A stretch of 14,742 bases of DNA from Anaerolineae bacterium (GTDB lineage: Bacteria > Chloroflexota > Anaerolineae > 4572-78 > NAK82): NCBI GenBank assembly GCA_025062175.1, contig JANXAX010000028.1:1-14742 (forward strand), read 5' to 3'. Of the stretch, positions 7,181 through 13,430 are shown piece by piece. A program made the position numbers and the translations under genes. The notes below the pieces were generated by a model that searched no databases, was not told the DNA's origin, and saw only the letters and a list, made by a program, of their open reading frames with translations. Positions within the stretch are counted from its first letter, which is position 1; every line of letters begins with the position of its first letter.

Positions 7181-7744
7181 ATGTCTTCCTGGATACGTGT
7201 TGTGCTGATTGTGATGGTGTTGACTCTGGTGCCGATCTACTCCGCGTTGGCTCAGGTGCCCACTTTGCAGTTTACCATCAGTCCGACCAGTGGAGCACAG
7301 GGCACGCCTATCACTGTGACCGGTCAAGGTGCCCAGGCTGGATTGCCGGTGCAGGTGATGTTGGTCACCGATGGCGACACGGGGATGGGCATGCTGGCTC
7401 AGGTGCAGGTCGAACCCGACGCCGCGGGCAACTTTACGGCGACCCTCACCGTGCCCGCAGATGCCCGCGAGGGGCGTTATGCGGTGCGCGCGGAACAGCG
7501 CGGCACGTGGGGACTGATTCACTACTACTGGACTACCTTCACCATCGGGCCAGCCGTAATGCCGGTTGCGCCGACGGTCACACCAGTTGTCCCAGCGGTA
7601 GTCACACCAGTGGCCACACCGATAGTCATGCCGGTCACAGGAGGCCAGCAAGATATCTCCTCGCTGCCTTATGCGATATTCGCTGCGCTGTTGGTGCTCC
7701 TGATTGCTGGTCAAGGTGCGCGCTCGGCGTTGCGGCAGCGGTAA
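7181..7744 (+). CDS. Small secreted Ig-like protein with MPVTG-type sortase signal
   Basis: The 187-residue product has an N-terminal signal peptide (1-24, cleavage probably after SALA), one beta-rich Ig-like/IPT-like domain (about 27-123, with ISPTSGAQGTPITVTGQG and later an AGNFTATLTVPA strand pair), a Val/Pro/Thr-rich spacer (124-149), the pentapeptide MPVTG (150-154), a hydrophobic helix (162-178) and a short basic tail ending RSALRQR. The last three elements in this order are a cell-wall sorting signal of the LPXTG kind, here with Met for Leu. I infer that it is displayed on the surface, possibly by the sortase encoded at 10284. The start at 7181 is fixed by AGGAGGT 7 bases upstream; the frame extends to 7160 but lacks an SD. 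It could instead simply stay anchored by its C-terminal helix. Confidence 0.8.
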   Translation: MSSWIRVVLIVMVLTLVPIYSALAQVPTLQFTISPTSGAQGTPITVTGQGAQAGLPVQVMLVTDGDTGMGMLAQVQVEPDAAGNFTATLTVPADAREGRYAVRAEQRGTWGLIHYYWTTFTIGPAVMPVAPTVTPVVPAVVTPVATPIVMPVTGGQQDISSLPYAIFAALLVLLIAGQGARSALRQR

Positions 7745-7768
7745 CGAGACGGTTATCCTGTCCTCTTT
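7740..7768 (+). terminator. Possible terminator after the surface-protein gene
   Basis: GGTAAC (7740-7745) can pair with GTTATC (7752-7757), including one G-U, around a 6-base loop; a pyrimidine-rich stretch ending TCTTT follows. The stem is weak and contains the stop codon, so this is a low-confidence call. Confidence 0.2.
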
Positions 7769-8073
7769 CCTTACCGGCTAATCTCTCCGACATAGCGCTC
7801 GTCCCAGCTGGTCAACTGAGCACTCTGAAGCTCCAAGCGACGTAACGCTCGCGAGAGATCAGGACTGCCGACATGATATCAGGCTGCAAATGAGCCATCC
7901 CCATGTCGGTTAGGTAGGGTGTTCTTGTTCAATTCGACAGGTGCCAACTGTGAACGCGCCAGCATCGTACAACTCTGTATCCAATGGCACTATGAAACCT
8001 GGGAGAATGGGGTAATGAGTTATGCTGGTCGTCGTGTGCAAGGGAAGCTTTTGCATCGTGGGGAGGGGAACGG
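7745..8073. other. Gene-free stretch before the tRNA
   Basis: No frame here has an SD site or recognisable protein features. The notable content is the two-tier inverted repeat at 7868-7909, described separately, and the upstream part of the tRNA promoter. Otherwise I see nothing I can interpret. Confidence 0.5.
7868..7909. repeat. Two-tier inverted repeat (structured RNA or DNA element)
   Basis: CCGACATG (7868-7875) and CATGTCGG (7902-7909) form a perfect 8-bp outer stem. Inside it GGCT (7882-7885) and AGCC (7893-7896) form a 4-bp inner stem with a 7-base loop, leaving an internal loop of 6 and 5 bases. The whole is about 42 bases long. No T-run follows on the plus strand, so it is not an ordinary terminator. 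It is in a gene-free region; its role is unknown. Confidence 0.5.
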
Positions 8074-8079
8074 TATAAT
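8051..8079 (+). promoter_or_regulatory. tRNA-Arg promoter
   Basis: TTGCAT (8051-8056) and a perfect TATAAT (8074-8079) are 17 bases apart, and the tRNA starts 15 bases after the -10 box, as expected for a stable RNA promoter with a short 5' leader. Confidence 0.7.
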
Positions 8080-8093
8080 GGAAATGATCCTAT

Positions 8094-8167
8094 GCCCCAG
8101 TAGCTCAAGTGGATAGAGCGCCTGACTTCGAATCAGTCGGTTGTGGGTTCGAGTCCCGCCTGGGGCG
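8094..8167 (+). tRNA. tRNA-Arg (anticodon TCG)
   Basis: The 74-base gene folds as a complete cloverleaf. The acceptor stem GCCCCAG pairs with CTGGGGC over 7 bp. The D stem is GCTC/GAGC. The anticodon loop is CTTCGAA with TCG at 8128-8130, reading CGA and probably other CGN Arg codons. The T loop is TTCGAGT within a GTGGG/CCCGC stem (one G-U pair). The discriminator base is G and CCA is not encoded. The outermost anticodon-stem pair is a C-T mismatch, otherwise all stems are regular. A strong promoter lies 15 bases upstream. Confidence 0.95.
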
Positions 8168-8268
8168 TTTATTTTGTTCCTTCGTGACGGCTATGCCCCA
8201 ATATCTTGTGGTCACCACCTTCCAAGCCTTACGAGCCCTCTGATTGTCTTCACCAGGCTGCAAGACGG

Positions 8269-8289
8269 TTGTAGTCAAATTGTAGTCAA
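8269..8289. repeat. Tandem 10-base direct repeat before the THEP1-like gene
   Basis: TTGTAGTCAA occurs twice, at 8269-8278 and 8280-8289, with one base between, giving an 11-base period (about one helical turn). It lies 29 bases upstream of the start codon at 8318, where an operator would be expected. It is AT-rich compared with its surroundings. The protein that might bind it is unknown. Confidence 0.5.
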
Positions 8290-8317
8290 TAAAAAGATAA
8301 AACTGAAAGGGCTGAGG

Positions 8318-8833
8318 ATGATCATCCTTCTCACCGGTGAGCGTGGCAGTGGAAAGACAACAGTGTGCCAACGCTGGGCATACCAGGCACGTGTCGCAGG
8401 CTGGGATGTCGCCGGTCTCCTCTCACCAGCCGTGTTCGACAAAGGCCGCAAGGTCGCGATCGATGCATTCGATTTGCGCAGCGGCGAACGGCGCCGCCTG
8501 GCATGGATGCGCACGAGTGCGGCATCTGCAGAGGCTCTGTGCACCCTCGCGTGGTGTTTTGACCCAGCGACGGTCGCCTGGGGCAACCAAGTGCTAGCAT
8601 CTGCCACGCCTTGCGATCTGCTTATCGTGGATGAGCTAGGGCCTTTGGAGCTGGAACATAACCAAGGATGGACAGCCGGCATTGCTGCAGTCAACACAAA
8701 CTGTTATCGCCAAGCATGGGTGGTAGTACGCCGCGAGCTGTTGGGCATAGCGCAACGGTTATGGCCCACGGGAGAAGTGGTCGAAGTAGCAGACGCATCC
8801 CGGTGGACTTGGCCATTTCCACTGAGACGCTGA
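8318..8833 (+). CDS. THEP1-like P-loop nucleoside-triphosphatase
   Basis: The 171-residue protein opens with MIILLTGERGSGKTT, a Walker A loop at residues 7-14, and has Walker B-like LLIVDELGPLELE (101-113), the signature IDE-G-P-E arrangement of the THEP1/NTPase_1 family. That family hydrolyses ATP/GTP slowly in vitro and some members occur beside molybdenum-cofactor or transport genes; its cellular role is not settled. Size fits (about 170-190 residues). The frame stays open upstream through the tRNA to 8141, but ATG 8318 has AAAGGG 6 bases before it and begins the domain, so I use it. It ends 19 bases from the convergent gene at 8853, with no terminator visible between. The tandem repeat at 8269-8289 could regulate it. 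Confidence 0.8.
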   Translation: MIILLTGERGSGKTTVCQRWAYQARVAGWDVAGLLSPAVFDKGRKVAIDAFDLRSGERRRLAWMRTSAASAEALCTLAWCFDPATVAWGNQVLASATPCDLLIVDELGPLELEHNQGWTAGIAAVNTNCYRQAWVVVRRELLGIAQRLWPTGEVVEVADASRWTWPFPLRR

Positions 8834-8852
8834 GCTATTAGCCTGGCATCCT

Positions 8853-10184
8853 TCACTGGATAACTGGCAGGATGATGCGAAATAACGCGCGATAGGAACG
8901 ATTAATCCGCATATAGCTGCCGTTCCAGCCCCCTACGGCATACACCTCGGCATCCAACGCTGCCACCCCCAAGTTACGCCACTGCCCTAGAACAGGGGTC
9001 TCGAAGGGGCTCCACGTGTCCGTTTCAGGATTGTATTTCTCGTTGGTCACGACGGAACCCAACCATCCGCCGCCGATCACATACAACTCCGCTCCGACGA
9101 CAGCACCACCGGCGCCGGCCCGCCCCACCTTCATCGGTGTCCGTGGCGACCAACGGTCGCGCTGCGGGTCATATGCCAGGGTTTCGGCTATTTCACGTGT
9201 TCCATCATAGCCGCCAGCGACATAGATGGTGTCTCCGATCATCCCGGCCACGGCGAAGCCGAGCGCATAGGGCAGCTCGGTGCGCAATATCCAGGTATCT
9301 TGAGCCGAATCGTATTCCTGGACTGTCGGAACAAATCGGGTGCCATCCCAACCACCAATGACATAGAGACGTTCATTTGACGTGGCAAGAGCGTAGCCAC
9401 ACACTGCCACCGGCAGCGACGCTGCTTCCGTCCATGTATCGGTCTTTGGATTGTACACCTCCAGCTTGTCGAGTGCGGCCTCAGAGGCATCACAACCGCC
9501 CGGGACGTAAATGAGATCGCCGATCGCTATCGCCCCGATGTTTGAAACGGGTGTAAGCTTTCGGGCACGTGGTATCCAAGTATCCCTGCCGGGGATGTAC
9601 ATGTCCACCTGGGCCGTGACCCCGTCCTCGGAATGGCCTCCAATGGCATACAGGGCACCGCCGTAGGCAGCCAGTCCCAGCCGCGTGCGCGCCAGGGGTA
9701 AGTCGGCATGCTCTACCCAGCGGGAAGTGAACGCGGTGAGGAGAGAGGCGCTCGTTTCAGGGCGATCCGAGACCGGGTTGGCAATCTCCACTTCCGGTCG
9801 GCCTGCCTCGGTTGCCGGCAACACCACCAGAACGATCACCAGCAGGATGGCCACCAATGCGAACAAGCGCTGCCACAGCGTCACTGGCCTGATCACCGGA
9901 AGCACAGCCACCCGCTCGCGTGGACGCTCTTCAACGGCAGGCAACGGGTGCATCAATGTGACCTCGGTGCCCGGGATGGTCACCAGCCCCATTCGAATGG
10001 CCACTAAAGTTGCCTCGGTACGCGATTGCACGCCCAATTTCTCGAAGATGCTGCGCATGTGCACCTTGACAGTGTTGACGCTGATGACCAGTTCGCGGGC
10101 AATCTCTTGGTTGCTGAGCCCGGTCGCCACCAAGGCTAAGACCTCGCGTTCCCGCTCGCTCAGGGGAAGCTGCGCGTCATCCAT
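8853..10184 (-). CDS. Membrane-tethered LuxR-type regulator with extracellular Kelch propeller
   Basis: The 443-residue protein has an N-terminal LuxR/NarL-type helix-turn-helix (about 7-66: LSEREREVLALVATGLSNQE, then EIARELVISVNTVKVHMRSI and the end of the helix bundle), a linker, one membrane helix (about 104-123) and a C-terminal domain of about six Kelch repeats (155-435). Each blade has paired glycines and a Tyr/Trp pair, as in LYAIGG, IYVPGG, LYVIGG, IYVAGG, LYVIGG, VYAVGG followed by DTW or DRW. By the positive-inside rule the HTH is cytoplasmic and the propeller outside. I infer a one-component sensor-regulator that reads a surface or extracellular ligand, comparable in layout to ToxR/CadC though with a different HTH. 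Start ATG 10184 has AGAGG 5 bases upstream. It is divergent from the sortase gene, 99 bases away. Confidence 0.85.
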   Translation of the reverse strand: MDDAQLPLSEREREVLALVATGLSNQEIARELVISVNTVKVHMRSIFEKLGVQSRTEATLVAIRMGLVTIPGTEVTLMHPLPAVEERPRERVAVLPVIRPVTLWQRLFALVAILLVIVLVVLPATEAGRPEVEIANPVSDRPETSASLLTAFTSRWVEHADLPLARTRLGLAAYGGALYAIGGHSEDGVTAQVDMYIPGRDTWIPRARKLTPVSNIGAIAIGDLIYVPGGCDASEAALDKLEVYNPKTDTWTEAASLPVAVCGYALATSNERLYVIGGWDGTRFVPTVQEYDSAQDTWILRTELPYALGFAVAGMIGDTIYVAGGYDGTREIAETLAYDPQRDRWSPRTPMKVGRAGAGGAVVGAELYVIGGGWLGSVVTNEKYNPETDTWSPFETPVLGQWRNLGVAALDAEVYAVGGWNGSYMRINRSYRALFRIILPVIQ

Positions 10185-10218
10185 CCAAGCCTCTGTGCCT
10201 CCTCTATGACCCGATGGA

Positions 10219-10269
10219 ATCTTACGGCAGGGTTCTATCTCTTGACAAGTGCCTCGAAATCGATAGATT
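10219..10269. promoter_or_regulatory. Overlapping divergent promoters sharing a palindromic -35
   Basis: CTTGACAAG (10241-10249) is a palindrome around a central A. Read on the plus strand it gives TTGACA (10242-10247), 16 bases before TAGATT (10264-10269), toward the sortase gene. On the minus strand it gives TTGTCA (10248-10243), 18 bases before TAAGAT (10224-10219), toward the LuxR-Kelch gene. The -10 boxes are only 4/6 matches. If both are real, polymerase could occupy only one direction at a time. Confidence 0.45.
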
Positions 10270-10283
10270 AGGTCTTGGAAATT

Positions 10284-11225
10284 ATGCTGATACCAAAGGG
10301 GGCTTCTTTGAGACGCCGAAGACCGTTACGGAACGCTGATGATCTCACCCCACTGGAACATCTGTTATTGCTCATCAGCAGCTTCACCTGGACGGGTGTC
10401 GTCCTGCTGATTTTGATTGCCGTGTGGGGATTCCAAGACGTCCAGGCACGTCGGGAGCTATTGGAACGCAGGCGCAAGGGCATGACAAACGTGCCCACTG
10501 TGGTGTCCTACTCGTATATTGACATCCCTTCAACCTGGATGTCGCCAGAGACCCGACGAGGAGAAACGTCAGATCAGAACATCGTGCCAACCGTGCAGCC
10601 GATCCCAACTCTGAGGCCATCACCCACGCCTTCAAAAACCCCCAGCCCGACACCATCGCCACAGCCTTCGCCTGTCATTCTTCTCGCTACTCCCACCCCG
10701 TCTGCTACGCCGACGCCACCTCCTCCCACTGCAACACCCATCCCTCTATCACCTCCACCTGCCATCGCGCGCGAAGGAGCGCCGGAACGTCTGGTGATCC
10801 CATCATTAGGTATCGACACTCCTGTCGTGCCGGTGACATGGACGATCGTCCATGAAGGGGGGCAGACCTATAGCGTCTGGCAAGTGGCCGACTACGCTGC
10901 CGGCTGGCATGTCACCAGTGCCTTGCCTGGCCGACCGGGCAACACGGTGATCTCCGGACATCACAATATCAAAGGAGAAGTGTTCCGCTATCTGGCCGAC
11001 ATCCAGGAAGGCGCCGAGGTTGACGTCTACGCAGGTGATACGGTATACCGTTACTATGTAGAGCAAAAGATGATTGTGAAGGAGAAAGGCGAGCCGCTGG
11101 AAGTCCGCCAACAAAATGCCCGCTGGATCGGTCCGACAGATGACGTCAGGTTGACACTCATCACCTGCTGGCCTTACACCAACAACACCCACCGTGTGAT
11201 CGTCGTGGCCAAGCCGCGCCCTTAG
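10284..11225 (+). CDS. Membrane-anchored sortase (class D/E-like) with Pro-rich stalk
   Basis: The 313-residue protein has a short basic cytoplasmic N-terminus, one membrane helix (about 27-49), a long Pro/Thr/Ser-rich stalk (about 101-160) and a C-terminal sortase domain (168-313). The catalytic triad is visible: His226 in TVISGHHN, Cys295 in TLITC and Arg304 in THRVIV. Sortases cut an LPXTG-like motif and link the protein to the cell wall or another acceptor; the class cannot be set without a tree, though the TLITCWPY form is nearest D/E types. The frame opens with TTG at 10275, but ATG 10284 is the more natural start; both have weak SD signals, and the predicted transcript start near 10276 would leave an almost leaderless mRNA. 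A plausible substrate with MPVTG is encoded 2.5 kb upstream. Confidence 0.88.
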   Translation: MLIPKGASLRRRRPLRNADDLTPLEHLLLLISSFTWTGVVLLILIAVWGFQDVQARRELLERRRKGMTNVPTVVSYSYIDIPSTWMSPETRRGETSDQNIVPTVQPIPTLRPSPTPSKTPSPTPSPQPSPVILLATPTPSATPTPPPPTATPIPLSPPPAIAREGAPERLVIPSLGIDTPVVPVTWTIVHEGGQTYSVWQVADYAAGWHVTSALPGRPGNTVISGHHNIKGEVFRYLADIQEGAEVDVYAGDTVYRYYVEQKMIVKEKGEPLEVRQQNARWIGPTDDVRLTLITCWPYTNNTHRVIVVAKPRP

Positions 11226-11249
11226 CGAGCTGACAACGGAAACGGAAGT

Positions 11250-11262
11250 CCCGCCTGGCGGG
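11250..11262 (+). terminator. GC hairpin after the sortase, weak terminator candidate
   Basis: CCCGC and GCGGG can pair around CTG, 25 bases after the sortase stop codon. The following bases are mixed (TATGTC), so it lacks the U-tract of a normal intrinsic terminator; it could at most slow or protect the transcript end. Confidence 0.25.
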
Positions 11263-11415
11263 TATGTCGGCTGGTATCCTCCCACTGGGACGCTACCATC
11301 TGTTCCACGCCAGTAGACGGTCGACCGCAGGCCTACGATTTATTGTTTCTATATTGATTGTGCGATGGATCAGCCGGTCGGGTGTGATGATCCTGGAGTT
11401 CAAGGGGAGCTTACC

Positions 11416-11443
11416 TTGACGCTGGCTATTATTTGCCTATTAT
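11416..11443 (+). promoter_or_regulatory. Promoter-like sequence before the small frame at 11462
   Basis: TTGACG (11416-11421) and TATTAT (11438-11443) are 16 bases apart, each 5 of 6 to consensus. Transcription would start near 11450, just before a GTG at 11462. It is the only such pair in this intergenic region. Confidence 0.4.
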
Positions 11444-11461
11444 CTTCCATGGACGAGCCCA

Positions 11462-11680
11462 GTGGCGAAGCCTTTCAAGGCCTGTTTGGGAGCGCGCGAT
11501 CGCGTGGTTGTACACCTGGAATGGCGCGTGCCAGTGCACTTAGGTTTGAAGCCCCAGGCTGATAACGCGCGCTTTGCCGAGCTCTTGGCCGCTGCCGAAG
11601 CCATCCGTTTGGATGCTGCACCCTTAGGGTCTCTTAGCCGTTGCCCAGCAGTCCCAGCTGGGAGTGATCGCCCAGCGTGA
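11462..11680 (+). CDS. Possible small protein, unrecognised, convergent with the thymidylyltransferase gene
   Basis: A 72-residue frame begins with GTG 11462 and its middle (ARDRVVVHLEWRVPVHLGLK and NARFAELLAAAEAIRLDAA) has the amino-acid mix of a real protein: a beta strand pair then an amphipathic helix. I do not recognise the family. A promoter-like pair lies about 19 bases upstream, but there is no clear SD; the frame is open back to 11420, so it could also be the tail of a decayed gene. Its last 47 bases overlap the 3' end of the opposite-strand gene, and its final 14 or so residues look unnatural, which argues against an intact conserved protein. Confidence 0.3.
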   Translation: MAKPFKACLGARDRVVVHLEWRVPVHLGLKPQADNARFAELLAAAEAIRLDAAPLGSLSRCPAVPAGSDRPA

Positions 11681-12710
11681 ATTTATAGGCGCGTGGCCGG
11701 ATAGGAGATCGCTGGATCACCACATGGCGCCCGATCAAGCTATCCTCGATCCGCTGGTCGAGATCGCGTATCTGACTGTACTCTAGCACTATCGAACGGC
11801 TCACTTCGGCGTTTTCGATCACCACGTGGTGATAAATCGAAGTGAACGGCCCGATGTAGGCGTTGATAATGCGGCTGTGTTCTCCAATGATCGCTGGACC
11901 GCGGATGACACTGTTGATCACCTCGGCACCCTTTTCGATGATCACTCGGCTGTCCACCTGGGAAGTACGATCCACATACCCCTCAATGCAAGGGGTTAGC
12001 TCCTCCAGCACCAGGCTGTTCGCTTCCAGCATGTCACCTGGCCGGCCTGTGTCGATCCACCACCCGCGGTGAATATAGGGATGCACCGTATAGTTATGCT
12101 CGATGAGCCACTGGATCGCGTCCGTGATCTCCAGCTCACCGCGCCATGAGGGGGTGATATGCTCCACTGCTTCAAAGATATGGTGATTGAACATGTAAAT
12201 GCCCACCAACGCCAGATCGCTGGGGGGATCTTTAGGTTTTTCGACCAACCGCACCACGCGTCCCTGTTCGTCCAGCTCGGCCACACCATATTGCTCGGGC
12301 ATGTCGACGTGGGTGAGCACAATCTGACAATCATAATCGCTATTGGCAAATTCGGAGATGAGGTTGCTGATGCCTCCTTGGATAACGTTATCTCCCAGGA
12401 ACATCACAAACCGCTCATCACCGATAAAATCACGCGAGATCTTAACCGCATGGGCAAGTCCCAGAGGCGCCTCCTGGCGGATATACGTAATCCGTACTCC
12501 CCACCGATCTCCGCGGCCGACCGCCCGGCGAATTTCCTGCTCGGTGTCGCCGACTACGATGCCGATCTCGGTGATCCCAGCGTCGCGAATACATTCGATG
12601 ACGCGAAATAGAATCGGTTTATTGGCGACGGGGATAAGTTGCTTAGCACTGGTGTAGGTCAGTGGATATAAACGCGTGCCTTTGCCTCCGCTGAGAACCA
12701 GTCCTTTCAC
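11634..12710 (-). CDS. Glucose-1-phosphate thymidylyltransferase, long form (RmlA-like)
   Basis: The 358-residue protein combines an N-terminal nucleotidyltransferase (1-235) with a C-terminal left-handed beta-helix (about 243-337). Motifs are GGKGTRLYPLT (8-18), SAKQLIPVANKP (21-32, with catalytic-site K23), GDN (106-108) and VEKPKDPP (156-163). It would join dTTP and glucose 1-phosphate to make dTDP-glucose, the precursor of dTDP-rhamnose and other sugars for surface polysaccharide. The long form with the beta-helix is common in bacteria and archaea and differs from the 290-residue RmlA of E. coli; the exact sugar and nucleotide are inferred. The frame opens with TTG at 12728, but GTG 12710 has AAGGAG 9 bases before it and gives the family's MKGLVLSGG start. 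The SD overlaps the upstream gene's stop. It is last in a four-gene polysaccharide operon. Confidence 0.85.
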   Translation of the reverse strand: MKGLVLSGGKGTRLYPLTYTSAKQLIPVANKPILFRVIECIRDAGITEIGIVVGDTEQEIRRAVGRGDRWGVRITYIRQEAPLGLAHAVKISRDFIGDERFVMFLGDNVIQGGISNLISEFANSDYDCQIVLTHVDMPEQYGVAELDEQGRVVRLVEKPKDPPSDLALVGIYMFNHHIFEAVEHITPSWRGELEITDAIQWLIEHNYTVHPYIHRGWWIDTGRPGDMLEANSLVLEELTPCIEGYVDRTSQVDSRVIIEKGAEVINSVIRGPAIIGEHSRIINAYIGPFTSIYHHVVIENAEVSRSIVLEYSQIRDLDQRIEDSLIGRHVVIQRSPIRPRAYKFTLGDHSQLGLLGNG

Positions 12711-12724
12711 GTTTGCGCTCTCCT

Positions 12725-13390
12725 TCAACGATAATTCGGATAGTAACCGCCAAAGCTGCGGTCGAAAGGTGCATTGAGCAACACCGAGCCCACCAGCCAG
12801 GCATTTACCTTATCTAACCGATCTTTGGCGGCGCGCACGTGGTCGCGCCGTGTGTTCCCTGCCTCGACAACCAGGAGCACTCCATCCACCTTACTTGCCA
12901 GGAGTGAGGCATCGGTCACCACGATCAGCGGCGGGGCGTCGAAGAGCACCATGTCCGCCTGTTCGCGCAGCAGTGCGATCACCTCTTCCATACGGCGCGT
13001 TGCCAACAGCTGGCTGGGAATAGACGGCAGAGGCCCGCTGGTCAAGACCTTCAGACTCGTGTTGGGAATGGGTTGCAACGGGAGCTCGGTCGCCGATAGA
13101 GCGCCGCGAAATAGATCGCTCAGGCCACGCTCATTGGGCAAACCGAAAAGGAGATGCAGGCGCGGCCGTCGCAAGTCAGCATCCACTGCGATAACCGAAC
13201 GTTCACCGTCTGCCAACGCCACCGCCAGGTTGGCAAGCGCCAGGCTCTTGTCCTCCCGGGGACTGGGGGACGTCACCAATAAGGTACGCAATGTGCGGTC
13301 CACGGCAGCGAATTCGAGATTGACACATAGCGCGCGGTATGCCTCCGCTGCTGGCGATGTCGGAGCTGTCAAAGTGATAATCTGGTCCAT
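12725..13390 (-). CDS. Detached bacterial tyrosine kinase (CpsD/CapB-type) of polysaccharide export
   Basis: The 221-residue protein starts like CpsD-type kinases (TSPAAEAYRALCVNLEF, 11-27) and has Walker A' VIAVDADLRRP (66-76), Walker B MVLFDAPP (147-154) and a small C-terminal tyrosine cluster GGYYPNY (214-220). Such BY-kinases autophosphorylate on the tail and, with a Wzz-like membrane activator, control chain length and export of polysaccharide. The Walker A loop is unusual: TSPSPREDKSLA has the Lys and Ser but lacks the glycines and the second Ser/Thr of GxGK[ST][ST]. The longer frame from 13483 would overlap the upstream gene by 53 bases; ATG 13390 fits the family start and leaves a 40-base gap. 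The activator would be the protein encoded at 13431-14150. Confidence 0.85.
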   Translation of the reverse strand: MDQIITLTAPTSPAAEAYRALCVNLEFAAVDRTLRTLLVTSPSPREDKSLALANLAVALADGERSVIAVDADLRRPRLHLLFGLPNERGLSDLFRGALSATELPLQPIPNTSLKVLTSGPLPSIPSQLLATRRMEEVIALLREQADMVLFDAPPLIVVTDASLLASKVDGVLLVVEAGNTRRDHVRAAKDRLDKVNAWLVGSVLLNAPFDRSFGGYYPNYR

Positions 13391-13430
13391 CGTTTGCGCA
13401 TACCCTTTTTGTGTCGGTGGTCCGGGTATA

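Larger units (their letters stand above)
11226..11461. other. Gene-poor stretch after the sortase
   Basis: After the sortase stop lies a GC hairpin CCCGC-CTG-GCGGG (11250-11262), without a T-run. AGTCCCGCCTGG at 11247-11258 is identical to 12 bases of the tRNA-Arg 3' end. A promoter-like pair sits at 11416-11443. No protein-coding frame before 11420 looks real. Confidence 0.5.

Noticed and set aside
8141..8317. 59-codon N-terminal extension of the THEP1-like gene
   Set aside because: It would begin inside the tRNA and has no SD; ATG 8318 has a good SD and starts directly at the P-loop.
8105..8371. Minus-strand frame of 88 codons containing a RDSNPQPTDSKSGALS-like end
   Set aside because: It is the antisense of the tRNA-Arg gene; this peptide is a well-known false annotation arising from reversed tRNA sequence.
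10574..10819. Gly/Val-rich minus-strand frame
   Set aside because: It is the reverse of the Pro/Thr-rich stalk of the sortase and has no independent support.
11602..11630. Two small hairpins, CATCC/GGATG and ACCC/GGGT, near the end of the polysaccharide operon
   Set aside because: Stems are only 4-5 bp and no T-run follows on either strand, so calling a terminator is not justified.
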